From Chitinophagales bacterium (GTDB lineage: Bacteria > Bacteroidota > Bacteroidia > Chitinophagales > JADJOU01): 64,000 nt of DNA. Where the stretch lies: the NCBI GenBank assembly GCA_030832185.1, contig JAURJQ010000002.1:62001-126000 (forward strand). Reading direction: 5' to 3'. This document shows positions 26,301 through 35,214 of the stretch, in pieces. Position numbers and translations under genes: made by a program. The first letter of the stretch is position 1. Every line of letters begins with the position of its first letter. The notes below the pieces were generated by a model that had not been told where the DNA came from, did no database searches, and saw only the letters and a list, made by a program, of their open reading frames with translations.

Positions 26301-29240
26301 AATTTAGTGTCAAAGTCAGGCGGTAATCCATTTAAATCACTCCAGCCATCTATTGTTTCTTCCTACCCAGTTGTCTATAATGTGAAAATGACAAACGGTG
26401 CATGCAGTGATTCTGCCTTTGTACTCGCCCAAATTGATACGAATTATAAAGTAAAAGTGACTCCAAAGCTAGCGACTAAATGTACAGGTGATACTGTTCA
26501 CACATCTACTGAAAGAAGAGTTCTAGTGCCGAGACCCCTAAATCTAAATTGTGGCCCAATAGTTTCTGGGGCTTTATGTTCTAAACCTATCGCTGATCCC
26601 AACAATACTGGAGGTACAAGGGATGACGTTAATGGTGTAACAGGCGGATATGGCAATAAAGAAGAAGATTCCTGTAGAGTGAGAGATTCGATTTTTTTCC
26701 CGAGAATAGGAAATGCTACTACTACAGATGGTGCAGGCAATGTAAACCCTTCTCCATTTGGCGGGGGCGCTGGCGGTGTAGGCGCTTTAATTACGGACAA
26801 GAGAATTCAGATTTTATATCCATTTTCTGAATTAAAGAACATACTGGGTATGAAGCCTGGATATATTAGGGAGTTAGCATTCGAAATTGTACAACCTTTC
26901 GTCAATACCAATAAGATGCTAAACTTTGCTATACGTATGAAATGTGCGCCAAATAGCCAAGATTCTTTTGTTAATTCTAACTTTGAGTCCTTAGCTACCT
27001 TTGAAGAGGTCTTTTATAGAGAAGAGATAACTACTGTATTCGGTTGGAACCGTTTTACGCTCGATAAAGGGAAGGAGTATGCGTGGGATGGAAAATCTGG
27101 GATCATTATAGATATTTGTTTTGACAATTTCACTGGCTATGATTATAGATCGGAGCGAGTGAGAGCCACTACACAGACTAGGCGAAGATGCCTCAGTCAG
27201 TCAGCACGTACTACGGGTACTCAGGCCGAAGTATTTGGTTGTAATTTTCTAACTGGTGCCTTAGATTTAGTCAGACCTAATATTGAGTTCACGATATGTA
27301 AAGCTACACGAACCCCGCCTCCAATTCCTAGAGAAATATTTTGGGCTCCATTTGATTTTATAAGTAATACATTAATTCCGAACCCAATTATTTATAATCA
27401 ATTCACAACCAAATACTACACTATTCTAGATTATGTAGATACCACATATGGTAAGAATACAGTGATTTGTCGTGTTCGAGATACCATGAATTCCATAGTG
27501 GATCGTCCGACTATTACATTTGATCCACCTATAGCTGTGGCCTGTGAAGGTCAGTCTGTGACTGTATCTGCGGGAGTATTGGGTATGAATCAGAATTTGT
27601 ACACTTATGAATGGGATACGACCCAGTTTGGCAAGGTAAAAGCGGATTATACAAGTCCTGTGCAGATAATTCGTCCGCCAAATCCAGGCTATCATTATGT
27701 TAAAGTGAGAAGTGCAAATAATCCAAATTGTTATAATATTGATAGTATTTGGGTTGATATACAGAAGCTTAAAACCATGCCAGATCTTGGGGCCGCAGCT
27801 CTTATATGTCCTGGAGACTCCGTCTTATTATCTATCCCCAATAACGTGGGATACAAGAAACCAAGATGGAAATTCGCTGGACAAATTATTGATACAGGCT
27901 ATAGTCTTAAAGTAGCCACACCAGGTGCTTATAGCATGATAATAGATTCAGGTGCTTGTACGAATACCTCTCTCGACAAGTGGATTATACTTCGAAAAAA
28001 AGATACAGCAAGCTTATTAAATCTATTGGCTACTATATGTGAGGGAGATTCTGCTCTGATAGGATACAACCAAGGAGATGATATAGCAAATCCTATATGG
28101 AATACAGGGGCTACAACTCCATATATCAAAGTAAATCAACCTGGAATTTATTTCCTTGTAAATCCTAGAGATCAGTATGGCTGTTTAATGCACATGAGGG
28201 ACAGTACAACGGTTTCGGTTATATCCAACCCAGACTTTAAGTTAATCGATGATACTATATGTATGAGTAATAATCAGAAGATAACCCTACAGCCGGTGCC
28301 TTTTGATTCTAAAGCCCAATATACGTGGTATCCTGATGGCAGAAAGTTGCCTTACCTCGATGTGTATACACCAGGTGTATATAGGGTAGTAAGAGACATC
28401 AATGGTTGTCAAAAAGAAGCTACTGCTCTTGTAGTGAATGATACTGCAGGTAGAATCCTCTTAGGTAAAAATCAAGCTGTCTGCTGTGATGAGGTCATCA
28501 CTCTAGATGCTAATCCTGAGGGTAAGCGCTATAAAGGATATCTCTGGAGCTCTGGCCAGCGAAGTCAGGTGATTTATACGGCGCCAAACGTATCAGGTCT
28601 CTATGTGGTAGAAGCCATAAAGCCTAATGGCTGTAAGGATACGGGATCTATTTTTATTGATTCTAAGTGTGGTCAGGTTCGTGCTAAGCCCGATAGAGAT
28701 GTAATCTACATAGGTGAAGAGAATAAAATTAAAGGGGAACATTTGCTGATTACTGCTACAAATATTACGTATAAATGGATCCCAACATCGGATACAATCA
28801 ATAAGTTGAGATTTAAAGATAGTCTGAGTCCTATAGCTATTGCTAGAGATACTGGAGATATTGAATATGTTCTAGTTATGACAGTTACAGATTCTAACTA
28901 CATGCCTCCCAAGGAACCTTGTGTAGAAAATGAAGTTGTTCGATTTAAAACTTTGAAAAATCAAATGGACACTGTAAATATATTTACACCCGATGGAGAT
29001 GGAATAAATGATTATTTTTATCCCCGAGTGCTGGGAGTGGTAGAGTTTAAAGAATTTAAAATATATAATAGATATGGTCAACTTCTTCATGATGATGCTA
29101 AAAAACCATGGGATGGAAAATTCAATGGAGAGTATCAGCCAGTAGGAGTGTACGTGTCTTTTATTTCTTATGAACTCAATGAAGCACGAAAGGATAAACA
29201 AACAAAATACGATAAAATAATAGTGACGCTGGTCAGGTGA
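23316..29240 (+). CDS. Giant T9SS type B (gliding-associated C-terminal domain) surface protein
   Basis: A 1974-residue secreted protein: signal peptide (KISLLLLFLSLFSGIFAMG), a Gly-rich stretch, then an N-terminal module with IRLIYYRDCEANPG typical of Bacteroidota adhesin-like cargo. The middle has Ig-like units and two copies of a jelly-roll-like module (GMKPG-x-x-(K/R)-ELAF ... GWN-x-F ... WDGKS) at about 25.75-26.07 and 26.80-27.13 kb. Later Ig-like units open with C-x-G-(D/Q)-S. The C-terminus IFTPDGDGINDYFYP ... FKIYNRYGQLL ... WDGKFNGEYQPVGVYV is a type B sorting domain. Immediately followed by PorP/SprF, the usual partner of type B cargo. Likely a surface adhesin. Confidence 0.88.
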   Translation: MKTIYFKISLLLLFLSLFSGIFAMGGGGGGGWGSGPRKTSLFLAGAELKVRPLNVAPKTDPNTRDTVEIRLIYYRDCEANPGTSYTFPTVTDTMIGMLYSKSKCEFLKFACWFRADLSDRYATPICPYNSFDTKCETANSARIGYRTEVFTDTVVLPYNADDWVIGMMYSNAALTTTMDWYTRKYGGTPSRQCALSQIQAPPTGFGVPRGMNPPSPFSVRIAGINMRTFGQDPTESYFYIEAEYSNAIPCGFFPGGNPPIQKYCANTTPNSAGTPFIFICENRQRLFNLGYFDDDGHTLAFEKSTPMKAGCFGDPACGQPDRSIEYLNFAGIYNESNPLGPASTYIMDPATGELDITMLPPGAPKTGVGKYKAAVKITETDPKSGVIAGKVYRDFTITVIADEECEADNSLTESSFFIPGSAHNFQNCALVPGRTDLIEACDGTNIKFSVRAFSLTNLPNAALVITGELSNGILNTGGFISSQYINNIFPTFDTAIGTLNWNIPANTPPGIYPVIFQIRDCVNGYILSRSVVYRVRINKRNRIDWGYLNFTPQGTKAIFSLDPTSRRAFHCGSPLPVVLSAASVENDAIIAWRSYKGASTTTGTLENSEPNSDSWDPAQADPTSNYVVEMVTNQYCNNRDTVLLISKSPITPTLQSKLQDSCFNTKGQLEVGGLSASAALTCMYDWQSLNSEYDVTPSFLSNTADIRLVKKDNTYICYVISQDTCIYPVSVELTMSGIKPRGQFVTDRQYACPGDTINVFNVLLTTSICSPRVEFSKEKANSNLTFAYPGTQSNTNPTPKVFTASATIDRGRTALLYKGTELCVLGMKPGIVKELAFYIDGVNDPNIYNNIDIWMRCTDRFDLQNGQFEDTFSMRKMFSASNKSISVGWNDFDIADFVWDGKSNLYFEVWTSCNKPCNNPVATSPAYLDNLTNYVSIIGKYGISAGTFETSGVVTSNSRHNIRFKYSELLENIQLDWNQKPFTYYDGERNIPYVSNLVSKSGGNPFKSLQPSIVSSYPVVYNVKMTNGACSDSAFVLAQIDTNYKVKVTPKLATKCTGDTVHTSTERRVLVPRPLNLNCGPIVSGALCSKPIADPNNTGGTRDDVNGVTGGYGNKEEDSCRVRDSIFFPRIGNATTTDGAGNVNPSPFGGGAGGVGALITDKRIQILYPFSELKNILGMKPGYIRELAFEIVQPFVNTNKMLNFAIRMKCAPNSQDSFVNSNFESLATFEEVFYREEITTVFGWNRFTLDKGKEYAWDGKSGIIIDICFDNFTGYDYRSERVRATTQTRRRCLSQSARTTGTQAEVFGCNFLTGALDLVRPNIEFTICKATRTPPPIPREIFWAPFDFISNTLIPNPIIYNQFTTKYYTILDYVDTTYGKNTVICRVRDTMNSIVDRPTITFDPPIAVACEGQSVTVSAGVLGMNQNLYTYEWDTTQFGKVKADYTSPVQIIRPPNPGYHYVKVRSANNPNCYNIDSIWVDIQKLKTMPDLGAAALICPGDSVLLSIPNNVGYKKPRWKFAGQIIDTGYSLKVATPGAYSMIIDSGACTNTSLDKWIILRKKDTASLLNLLATICEGDSALIGYNQGDDIANPIWNTGATTPYIKVNQPGIYFLVNPRDQYGCLMHMRDSTTVSVISNPDFKLIDDTICMSNNQKITLQPVPFDSKAQYTWYPDGRKLPYLDVYTPGVYRVVRDINGCQKEATALVVNDTAGRILLGKNQAVCCDEVITLDANPEGKRYKGYLWSSGQRSQVIYTAPNVSGLYVVEAIKPNGCKDTGSIFIDSKCGQVRAKPDRDVIYIGEENKIKGEHLLITATNITYKWIPTSDTINKLRFKDSLSPIAIARDTGDIEYVLVMTVTDSNYMPPKEPCVENEVVRFKTLKNQMDTVNIFTPDGDGINDYFYPRVLGVVEFKEFKIYNRYGQLLHDDAKKPWDGKFNGEYQPVGVYVSFISYELNEARKDKQTKYDKIIVTLVR

Positions 29241-30259
29241 TGAAGAGAAAAATTTATTGGAGTCTAATATTAATTTGGGGGTGGAGTATTTCAATACTTC
29301 ATTCCCAAAATAATTTACATTATAGCCAATTCTATAATGCTCCTATGTTTTTAAATCCTGCTTTCACTGGTCAGATAGGTGAGGACTTGTTTAGACTGAA
29401 TGCTCATGCTAGAAATCAATGGTCTGGCTTATCAGGGGCAGATGGTAAATTTTTATATGAAACACGATCTGGAGGTGTCGATTTATCATTGATGAAGCGT
29501 AGATTCGGAGTTGGACTCTATATCATGCAAGATGTAGCGGGAGGCGGAATATTCTCCACGACTCAAGGCAACTTATCTATGTCCTATTCTTTTATAATGG
29601 GAGACAATGTTTTAAGTTTTGGGGGCCAAGGACTTTATAATTTAACGCAACTGAATCCAAACGACCCAAGGTGGGTAACCGGTTCTCAGTTTTTGGAGCC
29701 AAGTAATTCTTATTTTGATTTCAACGCAGGAGTCAATTTTAAGTGGGATCTTTATTATCTGACGGCAGATATTGGTTTAGCTTCAAATAATTTGATTCAA
29801 GCGCCACAGCGTTTTTCTCAGTCGGGCACTCAAGGATTGCAGGTACCTAGGTCTTACAAGGCATATACATTACTAGATTTTGATATGACGGAACGCATGA
29901 AGTTGCTCCCGGGTTTTTATGGATCTTTTCAGGCGGTATCTACTAATTTTGTTATGGGAACAAATTTTTCTTATAAACTGCTGAAAGGAGGGACTTATGG
30001 GAATAGTATCATTATGGGCGTTTGGTTCAGAACCAATGATGGGAACCTAGAATCTGTGATTCCGAAATTTGGCATGAAAATGAACAAACTTCAAATTATG
30101 GGCTCTTATGATGCTAATGTATCTCTTTCCAAGGCGGGAAGTTCAAAATATTTAAATGGAATTACGAACACTTTTGAAATAAGTATTATATTTACAGGCA
30201 AACCAAAAGTAACTCCTCCTTTGTTAGAAGATGACTTTATTCTGAACCCTAGATATTAA
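29240..30259 (+). CDS. PorP/SprF family T9SS outer-membrane protein
   Basis: About 339 residues with a signal peptide (LILIWGWSISILHSQ) and the family opening NNLHYSQFYNAPMFLNPAFTGQ. This is followed by barrel strands such as RNQWSGLSG, GVGLYIMQDVAGGG and SFGGQGLYNL. In Flavobacterium, SprF is needed for attachment or secretion of the type B cargo encoded next to it, and the same cargo-SprF order is seen here. The track begins at a GTG (29237), but the ATG at 29240 overlaps the previous TGA by one base and gives the normal N-terminus. It is translationally coupled to the giant gene. Confidence 0.92.
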   Translation: MKRKIYWSLILIWGWSISILHSQNNLHYSQFYNAPMFLNPAFTGQIGEDLFRLNAHARNQWSGLSGADGKFLYETRSGGVDLSLMKRRFGVGLYIMQDVAGGGIFSTTQGNLSMSYSFIMGDNVLSFGGQGLYNLTQLNPNDPRWVTGSQFLEPSNSYFDFNAGVNFKWDLYYLTADIGLASNNLIQAPQRFSQSGTQGLQVPRSYKAYTLLDFDMTERMKLLPGFYGSFQAVSTNFVMGTNFSYKLLKGGTYGNSIIMGVWFRTNDGNLESVIPKFGMKMNKLQIMGSYDANVSLSKAGSSKYLNGITNTFEISIIFTGKPKVTPPLLEDDFILNPRY

Positions 30260-30285
30260 ACCTATATATAAACTATAAGAGAATT

Positions 30286-32448
30286 ATGCACTGTATCCCA
30301 AGAATAGTCTTACTTATAGCTCTATTCAGTTTTGTATTTCAAGTTTCCTCTCAAAACAGGACTAGTCCTTCAGCTAGAAATACGGAGAAATCCAAGCCTA
30401 ACCAGTTGAATCAAGACTTGGTTAAGTATAAGAATTTATCCTATGGAAAAATGTTGAGATATGCTACATTACTGGAAAATGATGGAAGCTATGTCAATGC
30501 TGTAGAGTATTATAAAATGGCTCACGCAAAAAAACCAACCAATAAATGTGTCTTGCAGAAATTATCTGAGTTAAATTTCAAACTTAGAGATTATGTAGCT
30601 GCAGAAGAGTATACTAGAAAACTTTTGGATTTAGATAAAAAATATGATAAAGACGCTGACATAAGACTGGCGTTATGTATGAAGGCAAATATGAAATATA
30701 AAGATGCCTTAGATGAATTAAATTATGTGCGCGCTAATAAAAAATCTACACTTTCTATGAGCATAGTGGAGAACGAAATAAAAGGTGCAGAATTAGCAAT
30801 TGAAACTAGAAACATAAAAGATCCAAAAATAGCGGTAGAGAATGTAAAGCAAATTAATGGATATCTGCAAGAATATGCTCCTCAGCCATTGAAAAATGAC
30901 AATTTAATCTACTCATCTTTGATATCTGATACAGCATTAAATGTTACTAGGCTGAAGTATGAAGGTAAAGATTATACTTCTAAAATAGTATTTACCAAAT
31001 TAGATCGAGATAAGAATATTTTTGCTCGTCCTGAGCTATTACCTCAGGAAATTAATAAGCCTGAGGTACACATAGGCAATGGTTTTATAGATGAAGCGGG
31101 AAAGACAATATACTACACCCAGTGCGCTGAAGATAGAAAACTTAATATGAAGTGTAAGCTTTGGATGGCAGAAAAAAAAGATGGTGTATGGGTGCCAACT
31201 GAATTGACTAAGCTAAATGAAAAGGGAACCACGAATACACAGCCTGCTCTTTACGACGATGGTTTAGGCGCTAAGTATCTTCTTTATGTTAGCGATAGAC
31301 CCAATGGTAAAGGCGGAATGGATATTTGGGCTTCAAAAATTAACGATGGTAGTGCTACTGCAGCCCTTACTGAGAAAAAAACAAATACCAAGGCATCTAA
31401 AGGTAGTACAGGTAAATTTGGTGAACCAGTGAATCTAACACAGATAAATACGTTTGGAGATGATGTGACCCCTTTTTATCAGAAAAAAGATAAAACTTTA
31501 TATTTCTCATCAAATGGCTACCCAAGTGTAGGTGGTCATGATATCTTCAAAGTGAATGGTGTAATTGGAAAATGGGATAAAGTAATCAATATGAAATTTC
31601 CAATTAACTCTTCGGTTGATGATCTTTACTTTAAGTTAGATGAGAATGATGAGGGCTACTTTGTGTCTAATAGAAATGGATCGAAATCTCCTAGAGGCTA
31701 TACCTGCTGCGATGACATATGGAGTGTTCGTAAGGCTGAATATAATATTTGGGTCAAATCTATTTATGTCTCTTCTGCGGATATAGATACTAAGAAGCCA
31801 TTAAATGGTGTAGACGCCTTGATGATAGATAAAGATGGCAAATTAGTCATACGTGCAGTGACAGAAAAGGATAGTCATTTTATGGTAAAGGTCAATGCGG
31901 GCCAATCGTACAGAGTGAACGGATTAAAAGAAGGTTATTATCCGGGTATTGACTCATTTTCTACTCCTAAAGTTTTATTTAAAAATGACACTATATATAA
32001 GACCTTTTATCTAGATCCAATCGAGAAGAAGCGCTATGTAGTAGAAAATGTCTATTATGCATTTGATAAATCAGTTGTGCGGCCAGAATATTTTACTATC
32101 CTTGATAGTGTTTTATCTTTAATGAAAATTTTCCCGAATGTATTCTTAAAAATAGATGGGCATACCGACGGACGAGGTACAGAGGTCTATAACCAAGCTC
32201 TTTCAGAAAGAAGATGCAAGGCTGCGGCTGAATATTTATTAGAAAAAGGCTTAGCTCCAGAGCGAATCATTATGAGAGGATATAGTGAATTAGTTCCTAT
32301 TGCTCCAAATACTACTCCATCTGGAGAAGATGATCCTGCGGGTAGAGCAAAAAATAGGCGAGTGGAATTTAAGCTTCTTTCTCCTAGTGGTAGAGATCCT
32401 AAATATGATATAGACTACAGAGTCAATGTCCCTTTCGGTATTGAGTAG
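30286..32448 (+). CDS. PorE-like OmpA family protein linked to PorP/SprF
   Basis: A 720-residue exported protein: signal peptide (IVLLIALFSFVFQVSSQ), TPR-like helices (about 50-150), PD40-type propeller repeats (for example DIWASK, YFSSNGYPSVGGHDIFK), a carboxypeptidase-regulatory-like domain (about 490-570) and an OmpA domain (FLKIDGHTDGRGTEVYNQ, SERRCKAAAEYLL, GRAKNRRVEFKL). It is collinear in domain order with the 1690-3597 protein. It sits 26 nt after the PorP/SprF gene, so it most likely anchors this T9SS module to peptidoglycan. About 80 residues longer than the other copy. Confidence 0.87.
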   Translation: MHCIPRIVLLIALFSFVFQVSSQNRTSPSARNTEKSKPNQLNQDLVKYKNLSYGKMLRYATLLENDGSYVNAVEYYKMAHAKKPTNKCVLQKLSELNFKLRDYVAAEEYTRKLLDLDKKYDKDADIRLALCMKANMKYKDALDELNYVRANKKSTLSMSIVENEIKGAELAIETRNIKDPKIAVENVKQINGYLQEYAPQPLKNDNLIYSSLISDTALNVTRLKYEGKDYTSKIVFTKLDRDKNIFARPELLPQEINKPEVHIGNGFIDEAGKTIYYTQCAEDRKLNMKCKLWMAEKKDGVWVPTELTKLNEKGTTNTQPALYDDGLGAKYLLYVSDRPNGKGGMDIWASKINDGSATAALTEKKTNTKASKGSTGKFGEPVNLTQINTFGDDVTPFYQKKDKTLYFSSNGYPSVGGHDIFKVNGVIGKWDKVINMKFPINSSVDDLYFKLDENDEGYFVSNRNGSKSPRGYTCCDDIWSVRKAEYNIWVKSIYVSSADIDTKKPLNGVDALMIDKDGKLVIRAVTEKDSHFMVKVNAGQSYRVNGLKEGYYPGIDSFSTPKVLFKNDTIYKTFYLDPIEKKRYVVENVYYAFDKSVVRPEYFTILDSVLSLMKIFPNVFLKIDGHTDGRGTEVYNQALSERRCKAAAEYLLEKGLAPERIIMRGYSELVPIAPNTTPSGEDDPAGRAKNRRVEFKLLSPSGRDPKYDIDYRVNVPFGIE

Positions 32449-32572
32449 CTTAATTTTTTAGATATAAATTATCTCTTTCATTGCTTTTATTTCGATAGTA
32501 TAGTGAAATAACGATTAATTTTGTTCCTTGTAGGGACAAAAATCCTAATAAATTAAGATTAATCAAATTATC

Positions 32573-33514
32573 GTGGCACTCAATAAAGATGTAAAAGTAG
32601 CTTTACTTACCTTTCTTTCCGTTATTCTATTTATAGTCGCTTATCTATTTATGAAAGGCACCTTACTGCAAAGCGGAAATCCAAAATATTGCGCCATCTT
32701 CCAGAATGTAGATAAGGTTAAGAAATCAGATCACGTCTATTTGAGTGGAGTTGTTGTGGGTACGGTGGATAAAATTGAATTTACAGATTTAGCTCATCCT
32801 AAGGACGTTCGAGTGATCTTCACCGCCGATAAGGAATTAAAGATTCCCAAGGATTCTAAAATACAAATAACTAGTACGAGTATTATGGGCAATATGGGTT
32901 TAGTCTTACATTTAGGAAATTCTAATGAGGTAATCCGTGAAATGGAAACAATAATGGGTCTTCCTGAAAACGGAATACTCCAATCACTATCTAGTGAAAT
33001 TGGCCCTTTAGCTAAGTCATCTGATTCCTTATTACATAATGTAAACTCCTTATTTGATCGAGGACAAAAAGAAAATGTCTATATCACGGTAGATCAAATG
33101 AATGCTACATTAGCCACCATTAATATTACATTGGCTAATATGAACAGAATGATAGAGAATAATCAAAAACCCATTCATCAGACCATGGTTAATTTTGAGC
33201 GTATTTCAACCTCTCTCGCTAAAAAACAAGACGATATCAATGCAACTATTTCAAATATTCGTGAGTTAACAGGTAAGGCAAATCAATCAGATATTACTGG
33301 TATGATGCAGAATTTAAATAAATCAGTCAATGAGATGAATATCTTATTGTCAGATATAAATCAAGGACAAGGGAGTATGGGTAAATTGATGAAAGACCCT
33401 TTGCTATATAATAATTTAAACACGACCGTACAAAATGCGAATGAGTTAATGATTGATTTCAAGGCGAATCCTAGACGCTATGTTGGATTTTCAATTTTCG
33501 GAGCTAAGAAGTAG
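32573..33514 (+). CDS. MlaD/MCE domain protein
   Basis: A 313-residue protein with one N-terminal membrane helix (VALLTFLSVILFIVAYLFM) and an MCE domain (YCAIFQNVDKVKKSDHVYLSGVVVGTVDKIEF through GNMGLVLHLG), then a long helical C-terminal region rich in Asn, Met and Leu. MlaD-type proteins are inner-membrane-anchored carriers in phospholipid trafficking across the periplasm. The ATPase and permease partners (MlaF/MlaE) are not in the window. The start is GTG; the frame has no nearby ATG that keeps the helix. It is followed after 5 nt by the OstA-like gene. Confidence 0.88.
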   Translation: MALNKDVKVALLTFLSVILFIVAYLFMKGTLLQSGNPKYCAIFQNVDKVKKSDHVYLSGVVVGTVDKIEFTDLAHPKDVRVIFTADKELKIPKDSKIQITSTSIMGNMGLVLHLGNSNEVIREMETIMGLPENGILQSLSSEIGPLAKSSDSLLHNVNSLFDRGQKENVYITVDQMNATLATINITLANMNRMIENNQKPIHQTMVNFERISTSLAKKQDDINATISNIRELTGKANQSDITGMMQNLNKSVNEMNILLSDINQGQGSMGKLMKDPLLYNNLNTTVQNANELMIDFKANPRRYVGFSIFGAKK

Positions 33515-33519
33515 TATCT

Positions 33520-35025
33520 ATGAAGGCCAAGCGTCTCAGCTATTTCATTTTTTTTAGTACTCTTTTATTTTCTACAGAGCTATTTTCTCAGGAATTATAT
33601 GAAGTAGAAATCCTTCCTCCAACTGCGCAGGGGATCGTGGAGACAGTCAATGGGGAACAACTGAAAATTTTAGTAGGCAATGTGAAATTAAAACATAGGC
33701 TGAATTATATTGACTGTGATTCTGCTGTTATATACCCCAATAATAATATTGATGCTTTCGGACATGTAATCATTCGAAAAAAGAGTGGAGCAAAAGTTTA
33801 TGGAGATAAATTGAATTATCTCAGTCTTCAGAAAGTTGCTATCATTCGCGGAAATGTTATACTTATCGATAAGAAATCTAAGCTCCATGCAGAAGATATT
33901 ACCTATGATTTAAATAATGATGTGGGACAATATTTAACTGGAGGTAAAATGGTGAATGGCGAGTCTGAAATCACTTCACAGACAGGGACATTTTATACTC
34001 AGCAAAATCTAATCTTATTTCGACAAAACGTCAAGGTAAATCATCCTAAGTATAAATTAGAATCCGACTCTCTAATGTATAATACAAAAGAGAAGCGAAG
34101 TATTTTCAAGACTAGTACTAAAATAGAAAATGATAGCGGATTTATATGGTGCAATGCGGGCTGGCATGATGAAGAAAAAAATCAATCTAGCTTTGGCAGA
34201 GGTACATATATTTACAATCCTCCTAGTTGGTTACTCACTGATTCTATTTTCTACGATAAAAAAAATGGGAAAAGCTATATATATAAGACATTCGAATACC
34301 ATGATACGGCAGCCAAGACTCATTTATTTGGAGACTCGGCCTATATGTATAATGACAATAAGGATATGATAGCATATAAAAGACCTATTCTCATTATGGA
34401 GTCAAGTGACAATAAGCCAACATTTGTGAGAGGCGATATTTTGATTAATCAAGCTACTTCGAAAAGTGAACGAGTCATGAAAGCTATAAGCAATGTAAAG
34501 CTATTTAATGATAATTTTCAGGCGGCGGGTGACACTCTGATTTATAAAACAATAGATTCTACAATTTATATTACTAAAAATGCATTTCTATGGCAATCAA
34601 AAAGCCAGTTGTCAGGATTAAAATTATTTATCTATTTATTAAATAAGAAGCCAAAACGTATCAATGTTTATGGTAATTCATTTATGGCTCAAGAAGAAGA
34701 AGTCAATGGTCATTACAATCAGGTGAGCAGCGATTCTAGCCACTTTTTCTTCAGAGATGGTAAGATGGACTATTTATTTGCCTTTGGTAATTCTAAGTCT
34801 ATTTACTATGGAAAAGAGGAGGGCAAAGGCTATCTAGGTTTAAATAGCAGTGAGAGTTATAGTTTGAAAATGATTTACGATACTAGTAAACCCAAGGAGG
34901 TGGTATTTTATAAAAATCCTAAAGCTATTTTCTATCCTGTAAAAGAAATCACAGAGTCCAATCGTTTTTTGACTAATTTTGTATGGAAATCTGCATTGCG
35001 GCCTAGGTCCAAAGATGATTTATAA
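33520..35025 (+). CDS. OstA-like protein (LptA/LptD N-terminal-type beta-taco)
   Basis: A 501-residue exported protein (signal peptide YFIFFSTLLFSTELFSQ) built of OstA-type repeats: VNGEQLKILVGNVKLKHR, NNNIDAFGHVIIRKK, GAKVYGDKLNYLS, KLHAEDITYDLN, GTFYTQQNLILFRQNVKVNHP and KLESDSLMYN. These are the LptA/LptD periplasmic beta-jellyroll strands that bind LPS in transit. There is no C-terminal outer-membrane barrel. The tight link to MlaD suggests a shared role in lipid/LPS transport to the outer membrane. Confidence 0.85.
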   Translation: MKAKRLSYFIFFSTLLFSTELFSQELYEVEILPPTAQGIVETVNGEQLKILVGNVKLKHRLNYIDCDSAVIYPNNNIDAFGHVIIRKKSGAKVYGDKLNYLSLQKVAIIRGNVILIDKKSKLHAEDITYDLNNDVGQYLTGGKMVNGESEITSQTGTFYTQQNLILFRQNVKVNHPKYKLESDSLMYNTKEKRSIFKTSTKIENDSGFIWCNAGWHDEEKNQSSFGRGTYIYNPPSWLLTDSIFYDKKNGKSYIYKTFEYHDTAAKTHLFGDSAYMYNDNKDMIAYKRPILIMESSDNKPTFVRGDILINQATSKSERVMKAISNVKLFNDNFQAAGDTLIYKTIDSTIYITKNAFLWQSKSQLSGLKLFIYLLNKKPKRINVYGNSFMAQEEEVNGHYNQVSSDSSHFFFRDGKMDYLFAFGNSKSIYYGKEEGKGYLGLNSSESYSLKMIYDTSKPKEVVFYKNPKAIFYPVKEITESNRFLTNFVWKSALRPRSKDDL

Positions 35026-35052
35026 TACCGCATAATAAATAAAAAATAATCT

Positions 35053-35214
35053 ATGCATAAACTACGGTTTTTCATTTTTTTTCTAGTGGTCTCTGTGGCT
35101 TCACTTACTAGTTGCGGCTTGCTAAAGAAAGGGTGTAATTGTCCAAAGGCCAAAACCGCCATTATTCCTAATTCTTCAAGCGAAAATAGATATGAACATT
35201 CTGAGCGCACGTGA
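35053..35214 (+). CDS. Small lipoprotein (53 residues), absent from the ORF track
   Basis: The frame encodes MHKLRFFIFFLVVSVASLTS followed by CGLLKKGCNCPKAKTA and a short polar tail. The hydrophobic segment ends in LTSC, a good lipobox, so the mature protein would be about 33 residues with a lipidated first Cys. A second Cys pair (GCNCPK) follows. I recall small Bacteroidota lipoproteins with a C-x-CP-K motif, which supports reality. It lies 27 nt after the OstA-like stop, and its 3' end overlaps the oxidoreductase beta-subunit start by 23 nt in another frame. Role unknown. Confidence 0.65.
   Translation: MHKLRFFIFFLVVSVASLTSCGLLKKGCNCPKAKTAIIPNSSSENRYEHSERT

Noticed and set aside
23327-29294. 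Many minus-strand and alternative-frame ORFs across the giant cargo gene
   Set aside because: Long coding sequence produces shadow ORFs; none has a promoter, motif or sensible composition.
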